DNA of 64,000 bases from Climacium dendroides. Its lineage: Eukaryota > Streptophyta > Bryopsida > Hypnales > Climaciaceae. The notes under the pieces are model-generated. The model made no database searches. It had not been told where the DNA came from and was given only the letters and a program-made list of their open reading frames with translations. The stretch covers positions 7,238,001-7,302,000 of the forward strand of contig OX467088.1 in assembly GCA_950106755.1 (NCBI GenBank), read 5' to 3'. The translations under genes were made by a program, and so were the position numbers. Positions 26,301-39,375 of this stretch are shown here, in pieces (positions within the stretch are counted from its first letter, which is position 1; every line of letters begins with the position of its first letter).

Positions 26301-27873
26301 TCGGGACCAAATTATTTACCCTCTGACATTAGCAGATGCTGAACTGAAAGCCCAATTTGAATTGAAAGCCCAATTCGAATCTCAGCAAGGTAAGCTAGAG
26401 GAGACCAGGCTTTGTGAAATCAAGATTGCCTTCGATTAGCATCCTAAGTTGTGCTGCTGCAGCCATGTTCGACTACTTTTTTTTCTGACAGATTTGACTG
26501 AATTACTTTCTATGTTTCATCAGAGACGGGAATTCTAGACAGGCGATTACGCACAATCTTGGAGGATGTGAGGTTGGTTTACCTGCTGGATCGTGAAGGG
26601 GGATGGGATGCTAGTGCCAACTGGGAGGACATGCTCTCTCTTGGAGAGCAGCAAAGACTTGGAATGGTAAGTTCAGGAACTGAGTATTGCGAGTCAGACT
26701 GAGAATTGAAATGTGACCGTGGAGAGATGTAGATATGTGAAATCCAGAAATGGTGCATATCTATGTAACTAAAGAAATATGTTTGAGAATGATGGATTGT
26801 CACTGTCGTATTCAACACTAAACATTAACTACTGTTGATTCTTTGCTTATTTGTGAATTCTGTGTCAACAGGCACGACTATTCTTCCATCATCCCAAGTT
26901 TGGAATTCTCGACGAGTGCACAAAGTAAAGTCTACCACATTTTTCTCCTTATTTTTCTGGATGTACTTGATGCAATCTTCACAGCAATTGGGTAATGATA
27001 GTTGAATTCCGCTGGGGATACTTCTCCTCTTTGGTTGTGCAGTCTTTCTCTTCGAAGACCAAGGCAGAGACATCATAGCTAGACAACTCTACTTGCCTCT
27101 AGAATGAATATACTCCACTTGTCATTGACTGGATACGTCTTGTAGTGAACGTGCCGTTTTATGGCCTTGAACGGCATCTTATATGGTCCAGTTTATTTTT
27201 TGTTTTTTTGGCAGTGCCACAAGTGTGGATGTCGAAGAAAGCTTGTACAAGAAAGCTCAGGCTCTCGGCATATCAGTTGTCACGATCTCACAGGTATGTT
27301 TTCGTGGATTTGTGAGTATTTTATTTGTATTTGTAGCTTCTCTGAAGTCTTGGATGTATTGGGGTCTTAGACAACTTAGATGTGCTATGTGTTTTGCAAA
27401 TTTTTATAAGGTTCCATAAAAAAGATTAGGTTATGCATCATGAAAAGAAACTTTCTTTGTGGTCAAATCTGGAAAAACATTTAGTAATATTTTTCAAGTC
27501 AATATCAAACTATTCCATTTCGATAGTTACACAATAGTAAATTCAATTTTTAATACACCTATTCAGAGATGATCTATTTTACATCTTTTTCTAAATTGAA
27601 ATAATAATTTTTTGATGCCCGAGAATGCTGCCCGAAGGCAGGCAGCAACCACAAATGGTTGCGCGGGTCATAAGGGTTAAGTAGACGGATGGTCCTTTCA
27701 TTTCATATAAATTCTGAAACGGTCAATCTCTGTGAGTCGTAATTCTCTAATTGCTCATTGGCACGATTTTCTATTTGGTGTTGTAGCGACCGGCTTTAAT
27801 CCCATATCACGCAATGGAGCTTCGACTGATTGATGGAGAAGGGGCCTGGGAGCTCCGATCAATACAGGCATAG
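17395..27873 (+). CDS. ABCD1: Full-size peroxisomal ABC transporter, CTS/PXA1 type, 1370 aa
   Basis: This family imports fatty acids or acyl-CoAs into peroxisomes for beta-oxidation; plants fuse two half-transporters in one chain. The 26 coding exons are 17395-17450, 17574-17871, 17962-18186, 18350-18547, 18849-19036, 19271-19537, 19724-19862, 20065-20143, 20415-20653, 20951-21255, 21444-21570, 21766-21927, 22407-22506, 22917-23025, 23252-23342, 23648-23775, 23947-24096, 24462-24534, 24740-24920, 25231-25389, 25719-25913, 26108-26389, 26524-26666, 26872-26924, 27215-27293 and 27787-27873. The sum, 4113 nt, keeps frame throughout. Walker [10 protein letters not shown] occurs at about 484-492 and 1157-1165. 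Signature LSLGEQQ is at about 585 and 1288, each followed by an intact ILDECT motif. Both membrane halves are present (for example [11 protein letters not shown] in the first and QDKAAFVRL in the second). All introns look GT-AG except the one at 24921, which is GC-AG. The plant family is about 1340 aa, so this is complete. Confidence 0.95.
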
Positions 27874-30800
27874 AATTCTGAATACTCTGCCCTTTCCTCA
27901 TTGATTGCTTACGTGTGCTGGATTGCAATTAGCATCCAACGGAGTTCCATTACGACGTTCAGCCTTCCAAACACTCGCTTGTACGCTCATCCTTTATGTG
28001 ACCTTGACACCACAGCAGGAAAAGTAGGAATCAACCCGTGCCAACAATATCGCAGAAAGTTACTTTAATTTCAACAATCTTTTCACCTGGCAGCTCAATA
28101 GACATAGCATGGTGGTAGCTGTAAATTGTTTTCTTTCTCCATGTATATGTAATTTCATTCGTGGTGTTATCTTGACGCCCTTGCTAGGCACCAGTTAATC
28201 CTTGGTTACAAATTAAAGAAGGTATTTAAATTTGACTGAAGCGATAAATTGCACTTTTATTATTTTTCTTTCAAGTTTAGTCTTATGTGCAGATTCATTT
28301 GTGAATGGCGAAGATATGCTTCCTGGTGACTTTCAAGTAATTTCAGTTGTCCGAGTGTGTACATGAAATTTCAATCGTGCATTTTACCTATTTTGAGTGT
28401 GCACATGAAATGTCAATTCATTATGACCATGTTTATTCATCTTCAATGACTTCACTTTCATTTTTAGCGTTACTGACATTGAGCTTGCAGTCTTCCATGT
28501 CAATTAGGACACGATTATGTCCAAACTTTGAAAGCAAATCACATATAAAAACTGGCTATAGAATGGATGCTCCCTTCTCCACCTTCATCTTTTTTTGGCA
28601 TGACCATTCTACATTTTGCGGTATTATGTTACGTATATCTATCAGTTTAGCATACCGTTTTGGACTTCATTGCAGTCTAATTGCTTGTGGAACAGATCTT
28701 AACCCTTAAACGTCTTGATCCTTTTTCAAATTTTGGCATATTTTATAATTAGATAATTGGTGAATTTAGGATTAAAAACTTAAAGATCTACTGAGTGAGA
28801 AATTAGAAGGCCATTGGTATGGTAGGTAATTGTCTAGTGAATTCCCACTTACTATAGTTTTGAATAGTATAAGATCCCCACCAAGTTGGATAATTTTGTA
28901 TGAAATGGGATCTCATTTGTGTAAATCTTTGAATAAAATTCAAATGAAAGGTAGATGATTCAAATGAAAGGTCGATGCGATGAATGTTGTTTGTGAACTT
29001 CTATAGTTGTGTGTTTGTAAAATTTCCATAATTTTGGCACTATGAGTTATCACATTAGTGTGAACTAAAGATTTTTGTATTCAATAGTTACTTGAAATTT
29101 TTTTTAAATTGTTGTATTTGTTTTTAAATAATATTTTAATGGTATCTAATATTTGTTTTTATTATATTCAATGATTCTTTATTTTGGAATTAATATAACA
29201 CTTGATTGAACCAAATTTATTAGGTTTCATAATCATACTACTAAAATCATAAGTCCCTCTGTAATATCACAAATGCTACCATTAATACTAGGGGCTCGTG
29301 TTTGCTAAGCTACGTATTCATTGTCTCACATATTAGTAAAAATTTGATATATTTTTACAAAATATTTAAAATAATTATTTTAAAGACTTATTGAAATCAT
29401 TATCATGCATTCTATTCAAATATTTTCAATCGTGCATACATAGAAATTGTATTTTCATACAATGTGATATTACAGAAATAGAGTAGCAATTTGCAATCAC
29501 TTCTGTAATATCACTTTTTACAAAGGGTGATATTATAGAAATACTATAGCTGTTGCAATTGAGGTGATATTAAAGAAGATCTATAGGATGATATTATATA
29601 GGTAGCAAATCCATTGCTTCTCTTGGCTTTACACTTCTTTACACCTCTATGATTTTGTGCTTTTGTGAGCTTTGAGCTTTCATGATTTCAATTTTCTATT
29701 GCTACTACCAAATGATTTTGAGAAATTTATTTAATTCAAGCGATTTTGGATTCCACAACAATTAAGTTGTTCACGAAGCTTTTGAGATTTATAAGTTTTT
29801 CCTTTAAATTCTTCTATTTGGGTTGCCATTGTTTGTAACAATTGAGTCAAATTTCTAATGCATTCTAATGTATGTGTATCTTTTACCATATTCATCATTG
29901 CATGTATTTCATTCATCATTCATTAAATTTCTATTGTTCATTTTAATATATGCTTACTTATAAAAAAAATTATACAAAGATTTTAGTCATTTTTATTTGA
30001 AGATTTATTGAAATTTTTGTTCTACATTCTATCTAATGCATAAAAATTCTTATAAAATTCTAATGATGAATGCGTAGCATAGCAAGCGCCAACTGCTAGT
30101 AATTTATAAAAATAGAATAAATTATTGTAACCCAAATAATACAAGTAATATGAAAGACACAAGGATATCACAAGGATATCACAAAGATAGAAAGTATAAA
30201 AATACAAAAATAATCAAATAATCAAATAAATAAATAAATAATAAAAATAATTATGAAAACAAAATTGACATCACTATGGTGTGCAAAGTATAAATACTAT
30301 TACTAGATCTCTAGAACATTATAATATGCAAACTTGACCAAGGTGCACATATTTGCTATGATTGTTGTGTGAGACTTGTGTGAAGTCTAGTTGCTAGTGC
30401 AATCCGTTGGATATTCATATTCCCACTTGTGTGTAATACTAAATGAGATTGTTAAATTGCCTTATGTGTAATTGTGGAAGTTTGTGTGGACAAGTTGCTA
30501 GATGATTGGGTGATTAATTTATTAATTGAATTTATATTCTAGTTGTCTATGATGAAGATTTGCTAATTCTATTGGAAGTGATTTGAGTGTTGTGCATCGA
30601 CTTGTCATGTGAATTACTGTTGATGGTGAAAAATTAAACCAAATAAAGATTGATAATTTAATTAAGTGGTAGTCCAGTTGTGGAATGTTTGAGATTAATC
30701 CAATTGTCAAGAGTTGGTCTAGTTGTTAAAATGAGTCAAATACTCAGTTGAGTCCAAGCAAGTTATAATTTGTGAATGTATGAGTGTTAAGATGTACACT

Positions 30801-33194
30801 AATTAATTGAGAAAGAATGTGAATTTCTAAATGAATTTGAAGACAATTTATGGGATTAATTTGTGAAGCTAAATGAAAATTGACATGGACGCTATGGTTA
30901 TAAAATCCAGTAGACTAGTTATTTAATGTGAGCATAGTGAAATTTAGAATCATTAGCAATTTGATGCCACTCAAGGTGTTAATTGAATAATGGTATGAGC
31001 TTTGTGTAAAGTCTCATTGTTCATGTGAATAAATTGCCAAATGTATGTGAAATAATTGTGAGTAAAACATATAATCAAATTGATGAATGATGATCTAATT
31101 TAAATATGTGAGATTTAATCTATACCATGCTAGATAATTAGCAATGTTTACTTAAGAATTGAGATGTTGTAAATTGTCAAATTGTGAATGAAATTATGTG
31201 ATTAAATTTAAGTATTGAGTGAATAAATTCAAATTAATTACTTGACCAGGGAGGATAAGAGACAGTTAATTAGTTTGAGAATTGAATTGCAAAAAGAAGT
31301 ATTTAGGTGGCATAAACTGTATATGGGAAGTGGTTGTAAATTAAAATGATAATTAATTAATCAAATAAACTGAGTCAATTAAAATGTAATACATTGCTGA
31401 GTAAATTAATTAGCAAGTGGAATAAATTCAATCCATTAGCCAGATTATGGGAGAATGATAAGACATTAAGTAATCAAATTGTCATATGATAGTTGGTATG
31501 GTACAACATACAATTCTGTGATGCCAAATAATAAGTTTGCATATTGGTCCATTAGGCTCGTGAAATTATCCAATTGATATACAATCATGTAGATGGTGAG
31601 CACGGTCATAGGTCTAGTTGTATGCCTTGGCACTAAGTTATGACAATTTGACAATTAACCCATCAGCATGGAGTAAAGATAAGTTGATAAAAGAAAGCTA
31701 GAACAAATTAGCAAACATAAAGAATAAAAGATACAAGTATCACGTATGTTCCTTGAACTCTACATGCCTTGCATACTGGACAAATGGATAGAAAATATGG
31801 ATTTGATATGAGCATTCTAATTTAGCAATTTGGCTTGTAATTAATTGACTACCTAGAACAAAAGAGTATAATAAGGGAATAATTAAAGAATAGTTGTCCC
31901 TAAAAGTTTTTTGTATTTCAAAATATATAAATTGGACAATGTTTAAGTCAGTAGTGCATGCATTCTTGTATAGCAAATTGACCATCTCTGGATTATTTGA
32001 CTTGAAGATTTGACACAAAGCCAACTACTAGATAGGACAAAGACAACATCCATCGATTCTTATATATATAGCATTGGTAATGGATTGAGACTATTTGGCA
32101 AAGAGTGTGGGTTTATTTATTTAAATTCCAAAACAAAATTAAATTTTGATTAGATAGATATTCCAAAATACAAAACAAGTGACCTTAGTCACAAAACAAC
32201 AGACCTATTGACCTTTTCTAGGAATTACCCCCCTAAATTATTAGCCTAGGTGATTTGTTGAGAGAGCAAAACTATACCACAAAATACAATTAACAAAATA
32301 ATTATAAAAAATAAAGTTTAAAAGAATGAATAGTACGTCTACTTGTTGACATCCAATAGATCCAATGGGATTCCAAAATCATGATGGACATGTAGTTTGT
32401 GCTTCCAACAAAGTAAATTGTTACTTATTATACTGCCTTATGTGCCAATTGTTGCCACTATTGATGTAGTAGTTTTGATCAACTAATGTGGCGGCTTCAA
32501 GAAAAATTCCATTGTCCAAATCAACAGTTCTAAAACAATGGATTTCAATGTAGTTTGGACCAAGATAAGGTGACCAAAATGATTGAAATGAACAATACTT
32601 TAGTTAGATTTTTTGTTTTGGTTAAAGGGGGTTCTAGTAGTGATATGCCTCATTCATTTTTAATTGGTGCTTGACTACAATTTTCAATGGAGCATGAGGT
32701 AAAAGGAGTTCATGGCATAGCAAAAGGAGTTTATGGTGTGCAGCCACAATGTAATTATAGTATAGTTTTAAAATCAAATTCTTCAATAGCTTGTTTCAAA
32801 TGCAATATTGTACAATACAAGAGTTATGCATACATGCCTTGTTTATTACTAGGAAATTATTGCAACAAAGATGACTAAATCATCTTTGTCACAGTCATTT
32901 CCTAGTGGTAAATATAAAAATGACTCAATAGAATTGTATTGAAACCTTTTTACTTCCTAATTTTGTGTTTTCAATTACAAAATATCTAATCAATGACTAC
33001 AATAGTTACAGAGACAAATATAGCATAATAAACATATGACTTATGTAACAAGTAATATTTAATGCAACAATACAATTTAGTCATAGAATGGTGACTTATT
33101 ACTTTCAGCCACATTAGCCAAAGTGGATCCCACAAACATCAAACTCGTAAAAATAATGATTAGTTCTCTCCCTACCACGTTGAAAGTGCCATGT
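27874..33194. other. 3' region of the ABC gene, then repeat-rich AT spacer
   Basis: The first ~350 bases are likely 3' untranslated. A lone TTAA-type element end (TAAGGGTTAA) lies inside the last ABC intron at 27671-27680, and a facing one (TTAACCCTTAAACG) starts at 28699. Around 29258-29600 several copies of TTCTGTAATATCAC and its inverse could fold. A 19-bp duplication occurs at 28939-28976, and CACAAGGATAT is tandem near 30165. I see no coding exon. Confidence 0.5.
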
Positions 33195-33344
33195 CACTAC
33201 TAGAATATTTTGTTTTTCTGTTGTTTTGGTCGCGTTGATCCGGTCAAAATCTGACAGAAATTTGTTGATTTCAACAAATTTCTGTCAGATTTTGACCGGA
33301 TCAACGTGACCAAAACAACAGAAAAATTAAATTTTCTAGTAGTG
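33195..33344. mobile_element. CACTA-type foldback element, 150 bp
   Basis: The ends are CACTACTAGAA and TTCTAGTAGTG, flanked by the 3-bp direct repeat TGT (33192-33194 and 33345-33347). CACTA ends with 3-bp target duplications define the En/Spm superfamily. Nearly the whole element is one palindrome: the arms (about 65-70 bp, e.g. CCGGTCAAAATCTGACAGAA and its inverse) meet near 33272 with almost no loop. Any transcript would form a long hairpin. It contains no coding sequence. Confidence 0.85.
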
Positions 33345-33347
33345 TGT

Positions 33348-36113
33348 CAGCCATTCCATATTAGAGGCTATGTCTACATCAATAACTAGATGAAAAATAA
33401 ATTATTACAAATAAATGACTATTGAAAGTGAATGATTTGTCCAAAATGACTAACCCTGAAATCAAGCTTCAGTCATTGTCTAGGTAGGAATATCCTAAGT
33501 GATTAATTTTGCAATTATAAATGTAGTCATTCATTATTTATTTTATAGTTGCAAACATAAAAATAGGGAGTAAGAGGATTTCAACATAGTTTTTTTTTAG
33601 TTATTTTTTATGTTTATTACTAGAAAATGAATATGACAAAGATTACAACAATGGCATGCATATATGAGTCTTGTATATTATTGTAATGTGATTGAGATAA
33701 GTGACTAAAACAATTGTTTTTATAACTACATTATAACCACATTATGTTTCTATGACTACTATTGTTAGACTATGATTGCACTATGTTATGATGTATGTAT
33801 TATGTCTCAAACTATTTACTTTCTTTACACCATAAACTCCTTTTGATTGTTGGTTCATTGAAAATTCTAACCAACTACCAATTGAAAAGAAATCACGCAT
33901 ATCATGTAAGAATAGAGCTACTACTTATTGTTGGAACTCTCAAACAAAGAAACAATAGTCTAGTACTATTCATTGCCTTGATTCTTAACAAGGTCAACAG
34001 ACTAAATCCAAAGTTTATAAGTCTAGAATTCTCCATTGCTCACTAAAGATTAGCATTAAAATACCAAGAAGTTTAATTCTTCCTTAGCAACTATACCCAT
34101 CTACATCATGAGCACATGCATCACAAATTGTCATCAAAAACTTCAAACCTAATTTAACAAGTTGTACACAGTAGGCACAAATAGTGCAAAAAAGGCACAA
34201 GTAGAGCGCACAACAAGTTCAGAAGCAAAAGGCATGAAGAAATACACTCTAAAGTCTAATCAAGACATGGTTTTTAGTGTCACGTCATGTCTTATGAACA
34301 TCACAATGTTTGTCAAAACATCAGGACTCAACCCCACCTCTATTAGGATCATTAATTTTTTATTTTTTCTAATTACAATTCAAAGCATTACAAAAAATTT
34401 CAGGCCTCCAAAAGGCCGCAAGTTTCGACCCCTCGGTGCAATTATAGAGGAAATGAAACTGTTTTTTATTGTTTAATGTTTTTTAATGACAGCAGCTGAT
34501 GTGGCACTATTGGTGCCATGTCAGCGCCATGTCAGCGCCACGTCAGTGTCACATCAGGTTTTAATATTTTTAAATATTTTTAATTCAAAAAAATATTTTT
34601 TATTCAAAAATAATATTTTTATTCAAAAATAATAATAAAAATTCAAAAAAAAATATTTTAAAATTTTTCTTGTATTTGCACTGCGGCATGCCAAAAATCA
34701 AAATCTTAATAGCCCTTTGGAGGCTTGAATTTTTTTGTAATGGTATGATTTCTAATTGGAAAGGAAATTTGTGAGCTTGCATCATGCTCAGATTGTACAA
34801 ACTACCAAGCAAGGAGTCTTGAAATTTGCTATGGTCAAAAGAGTAGGTTATCTTTCCATCTTAATCCATTGTATTTCTTATGATATTTGATTTCAAATTA
34901 GGATATTTCAACCAAAATTTCATAAAAAATTTGTAGAATGGTGCCATTTTAACAAAATTCCCTGTAAAAGAGGTAATTTGGCACTAAGCTACGCTATATG
35001 AGAATGGCCCCACGTGCCCATATGATCGCAAATTCAATGTCAAAATGGGTCTTTGGCACCATGTTCTTGCATTGTTGGGATTTCGCAAGCTCTTTTCTAT
35101 TTGTATTTGTTTATTGAGTGGATCCCACACAAATTGATGGACTATTATTAAACAATTATTATGTATAGTAGCTACTTGTTATTTATTCTAATCAAAATTT
35201 GATTATAAAATTGTAGACAAGTTTCAGCAATATAATATGTATGTACCACCTTGATCTTTACACTAATAAGGTTAACCTTGTAATGTTGCTACAAACACTG
35301 AGTATTTGATGGATGATAAAGAATTCTTTTATGTAAGATAGAAATCAGATGTTCATCCTTAGAATCTTGAGAACTACTTGCAAAGACTATTAGTTCAATC
35401 ACTTTGGTCTTCCAATAAGAATTCTTCTTCTTCATTGTTGCCTTGACATAGGCCATGAGACCAAAACATCTATTCATTATAGCCCAATGCTCTTGAGAAA
35501 ATGACTACTACAAGATCACTTCCATTTTTATTTATTAATGTTCTATTTTTTTCATCTAGATTGTTCCTAATTTTATGGTAGGATATTAAGCTACTTTTCA
35601 ATCACAACATACAAATTTGATCACCACGAGCAAAACTAATTAATCAATTGGTCAAAGGGATAAGAGAAAGTAATTGGGTGCACCCCACTTTTTTGCAACA
35701 ATTGTGAAGATCATGAAAAAAAATAGCAACATGATCTTAATACGTGAGGATGTGTCTTGACCAACATTGATGGACATCTTAATAGGAAATAGCCAACATC
35801 ATGTTAGAATAGAAAACCCTGAATCTAGATGGATTACAAATACATTTTGTGAGAAAGTTTATTTTTTCTAGTAATAGAAAAGAAGATCAAATGTAATGAG
35901 TGAAAACATGACTAGTTACTAAAATCTATCTAAACAATGACTACCAATCATTAAAATGGCACCAAAGCATATGTGTCGCACATTGAAATCAACATTGTTA
36001 TATGTTGAGCAAAGTGATGATGTAGATAGAAGAATTTTAAGTGTAGGTTCAAAAAATATTTTGAAACACTCCTCTACCGAATTGAAGTACTAGGCAAAGG
36101 CCAAGTATACAAA
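33348..36113. other. AT-rich spacer
   Basis: No gene is supported. It contains the inverted-repeat element at 34362-34765 and, within that, short GCCATGTCAGC-like tandem units near 34515-34560. Frames are short and without motifs. Confidence 0.5.
34362..34765. mobile_element. Inverted-repeat element, ~400 bp
   Basis: The left arm contains ATTACAAAAAATTTCAGGCC and CTCCAAAAGGCC. The right arm contains the inverse with a few changes (GGGCTTTGGAGG-type, then TTTTTTTGTAATGG) near 34711-34742. Arms of about 60-80 imperfect bases enclose a core with CAGCGCCATGTCAG tandem units and A/T tracts built from ATTCAAAAA. There is no transposase and the target duplication is unclear, so the borders are approximate. 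Confidence 0.5.
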
Positions 36114-36674
36114 ATGAGATTAATTTTTGAATTGAGCATGTATTTCCTTGAGAAGTTGCCCTTAGATAGGTTAAGGCGTGTAAGATATAAAAGTACAAAT
36201 CCGTATGCTTATGTGCATGATGATGATCAAATGCATGTGGGATTGTTTGAAGATGTACGTCTTTTGTTTGATGAGGGTAAGGGAAAGTTGGTATGGCACA
36301 TTAGAAGGGTGCAAAAAATAATCAAGGCCATTGGAGAAAAAAGAGCTCAAGTGAATTATGTGCGAAGCATTTTACTTTCTGATGAGAAAATCAGTGTATT
36401 GCCCCAAAATTACAAGTATATTGTAGAATTGGAGTATCTATGTGGAAGGCACAAAGAAGCTAAATGCAACTTTATTGACTTGGAGAGTGTTGTATGTATT
36501 GTTACAATCGTCATTGATGCACATAAAGATGTCTATACATTGGCTATAGAGGATCATGATGCTTTGGACAAGCATGTGGATCAGGAGATGAAGTGTAGAG
36601 GCTCATGCAATAGACTTACAAGTAGGGAGAAGAAATGTGCTACATTTGAAATTTCCACACGTACTTCTAAATGA
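36114..36674 (+). CDS. Hypothetical 186-aa frame in repeat spacer
   Basis: This is an uninterrupted ATG-to-stop frame in otherwise frame-poor AT-rich DNA. The product is mixed in charge, with a basic middle (HIRRVQKIIKAIGEKR), a short hydrophobic stretch near residues 127-133 and several Cys in the last third. I do not recognise the family. It stands alone with no neighbours within 1.2 kb. It may be a transposon-borne or captured gene fragment, or part of an unrecognised spliced gene. Its length makes pure chance less likely but not excluded. Confidence 0.35.
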   Translation: MRLIFELSMYFLEKLPLDRLRRVRYKSTNPYAYVHDDDQMHVGLFEDVRLLFDEGKGKLVWHIRRVQKIIKAIGEKRAQVNYVRSILLSDEKISVLPQNYKYIVELEYLCGRHKEAKCNFIDLESVVCIVTIVIDAHKDVYTLAIEDHDALDKHVDQEMKCRGSCNRLTSREKKCATFEISTRTSK

Positions 36675-37758
36675 GAGAGACATCAAAAGATCTTTTAATA
36701 TTTGTAAATACTATTCCAACATCTACTTCTAACACCCCCACTAGACGCTCTATGAGGTTAACAAAATAGGTGTTTCAATTCTTCATATATATTGTAAATT
36801 TTTTTAATAAGTATACAATTCAATATTTTTTTACATCTCATTTTATTTAATTTGGTTTACATCCAACTTTTTGGTCTTTTTAATTTGATATAATTTTTAC
36901 AAAAGCTATCTTCTAAGCTGTTTTAATATCAAGGATCCTTGCATATAATATAAGAGTTGCATATTCAGGCTTTCAATGGACTCCTATTTTGCAAATACAT
37001 ATGATTGAAATCTTTTACTATTCATTTTTAAATATGTAATTATTTCTCTTCTATAAGTCATAAAATTTCAAATTTGTTCATGAAAAATTGAATTTATTAT
37101 TCCATGTATATATTATAGTGTAAAACATCATGGTGCAAAATATCTACCATGCCATTCTAAAATTAGGCCCTACACCAATCATTGACTACAACATAATTAT
37201 ACTCAATCAAAACTTACAACCTTTGTTTGTTGAAAAGCAAATATAACTTAATCCTCTAAGGAATCCAAAGGAAGATTATACCTTCCTCTTTAAGACCAAG
37301 AGAAGAGGTATCTATCTTAGTGAAAATCGATTCAAGCACATCCCCCCAAAATTGCATGAAAAAAAATTTATTTTCCATCCTAGAGGGCTCATTGGAATCA
37401 TCCAAACAAAGCAAAACATCCTTTCATGCATTTCAGGATTAACGTTTGCTTGCTTTCCAAGTAATACCAAATTGCCACCCTTCTCAAAGTTCCTTTCATC
37501 TACTAGAGAATTGGCTTTCTTTAATAGAAAGGCTCCCAAGGAGAGAGTCATTATCCCTTAAAGGACATGCTAGTGACTATGGAAATCATCCTTCAATCTT
37601 AGCATTGTGTAAATAGTTGTTAAAAAAATTTTAAAAATTCAAAAGCACTCATTAGAAGTCAAATTATTACACAAGACATCCCCTTTTCATGCAAAATTCC
37701 AACAGAAAGATTCTTTATCATTCATCAGCCAAAAAATGGCCGCAACGTCCTTTACGAG
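36675..37758. other. AT-rich spacer with a dispersed repeat end
   Basis: Overlapping frames on both strands at 37312-37561 have no recognisable domain. The stretch 37640-37758 (GCAAAATTCCAA, then TTCATCAGCC) is another copy of the dispersed repeat end found at 3366, 12510 and 44070. It abuts TTAA at 37759-37762, which is followed by CCCCTAAAG, like the start of a TTAA-type element. Confidence 0.5.
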
Positions 37759-37762
37759 TTAA

Positions 37763-39375
37763 CCCCTAAAGAACCACAAGGCCACGACGAGGTGACTTTT
37801 GCAACACGGTTTTTTCCCACCCTATCAAGCTTACTAAACGTAACTTGCTGCCTACCCGGCCCCCTTTCCGAGAAGGTGCTACCGAAATCTGGATAGAGAC
37901 TGAAAAGTAAAAGGCACGCCCCGCCTTTTCTCGAGAACGGGCTGCGTCATTCTGACCCCCACCACCGTCATGCTACTATCACGTGCACTCAAGGACCGCC
38001 CTGCGACCACCGGTCGGAAAAGCTTAGACTCCAGATCGGCAGACGACGGATACGGTCGGTATCGACCGACCGATGGTCGCAAGATGAGCTTCAAGAAGAA
38101 CAAGAAAAGTAGAGCACTGCACAGCACGGTTTCTCAATTGCTAAGTCGAGGAAGAGAGAGATGGAGCTCCCGGATCGAGAAGAATTTTCACTTAGATCTG
38201 GATGCGTTAGTAATTTCGTCGCTGCTGTTACAGTCCGGTACGTTACTGCGTGATTTGTCAGTTCGTTCAGAGAAGTTTCGATCGAATAATTGGAGGTTCG
38301 CTAGCTGGAGAAAATTGGAGGTTCTATGGTGGAGACGAAGCCCGAGTGTGGAGGATGCGAGGAGACGTTTCACGTTTGTTGCTGGATTGAACAACTGAAG
38401 GCTCTTGGAAAATTTTCGGAAGGAAGTTGTGTCCGATGGGAGGCGGCTCATTTTTTTCCGCTGCTATCGAAGGTGAATTTATTGCGATTGCGATCCTTTG
38501 CCTTGTTTTGCGTGTGAAGAGAAGACACGGACATTTATTTTAGATCAGTTTTGGACCCTGAGCCTTCGCATTATGAGGTTGTGGTCGTTCTTTAGAATAA
38601 TTTTGCTAATTGCAATGTTTAGTGTGTGTTCGTGATGTCCTGATAAAGAGGAGATCGATTGCGGAACCACGCCTTTTATTTTTCAGTTTCTGCGAGACAG
38701 ACTAATTATTATATATAGCATTTATTTTCCTAGATTAAAAGTTTGTTTTTAACTAATAGCTGAAGACACTATCTTTCCTTCTCTCAGAAGTCGCTTAGGG
38801 TATAATGTTTTTTTAATGTGCTCTAATAGAAAAAGGCAATATAATTGTTCAGAGTCTGCGAGACATGGCGATTGAGCGTACGGTCGCGAATTCCAATTCC
38901 AGGGCAGCAGCAAAATAATTAGTGTGCCTTGCAGTAATTTTTTTTAAATGATGTAGAGATGCAATTTTCCTAGATCCAAAAGATTAAGTGAACACGATTC
39001 CTCCAATTTTTCTAAGTTTTGAGTTCATTTCATTCCTGTGGAGCGCATTCAGAAGTATTTTGAATAGACACAAGAAAACTCAAATTTCTGACATTGGACA
39101 ATCGAAACTAACCCCTTCAAACCTAGGCCAAAGGCACTGAATTTTGCCGATGTGAGACACTGAGCATCTCGGTATGCGATTAGAATTTTATTGAGAGATC
39201 AGAGCTTTACAGGTTAGGATTTTAAAGTTGTAATCAGAGAATGACCGAGGGTAGGAAAGTTGCCGCTTCAACATCTATCAACATGGTTGAATCTGCTGAG
39301 CTTCCATGCTGCAGTTGGCTGTCGTCAGATGTTTATACAGTGTGAATCCACCATTCTCTCTATTTCGAAGTGCTG
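37763..39375 (+). other. Probable promoter and spliced 5' leader of the hydrolase gene
   Basis: GC jumps at about 37763-38520, as at the other gene starts. Two overlapping ATG frames exist (37970-38398, 142 aa; and from 38328, ending near a donor-like GTGAAT at about 38474), but neither shows a known domain. The hydrolase frame from 39376 is already family-length, so I read this stretch as untranslated leader plus intron. An independent small gene cannot be ruled out. Confidence 0.4.

Noticed and set aside
37970..38398. 142-aa frame as a separate gene
   Set aside because: No domain, overlapped by another ATG frame in a different phase, and placed where the hydrolase leader is expected.
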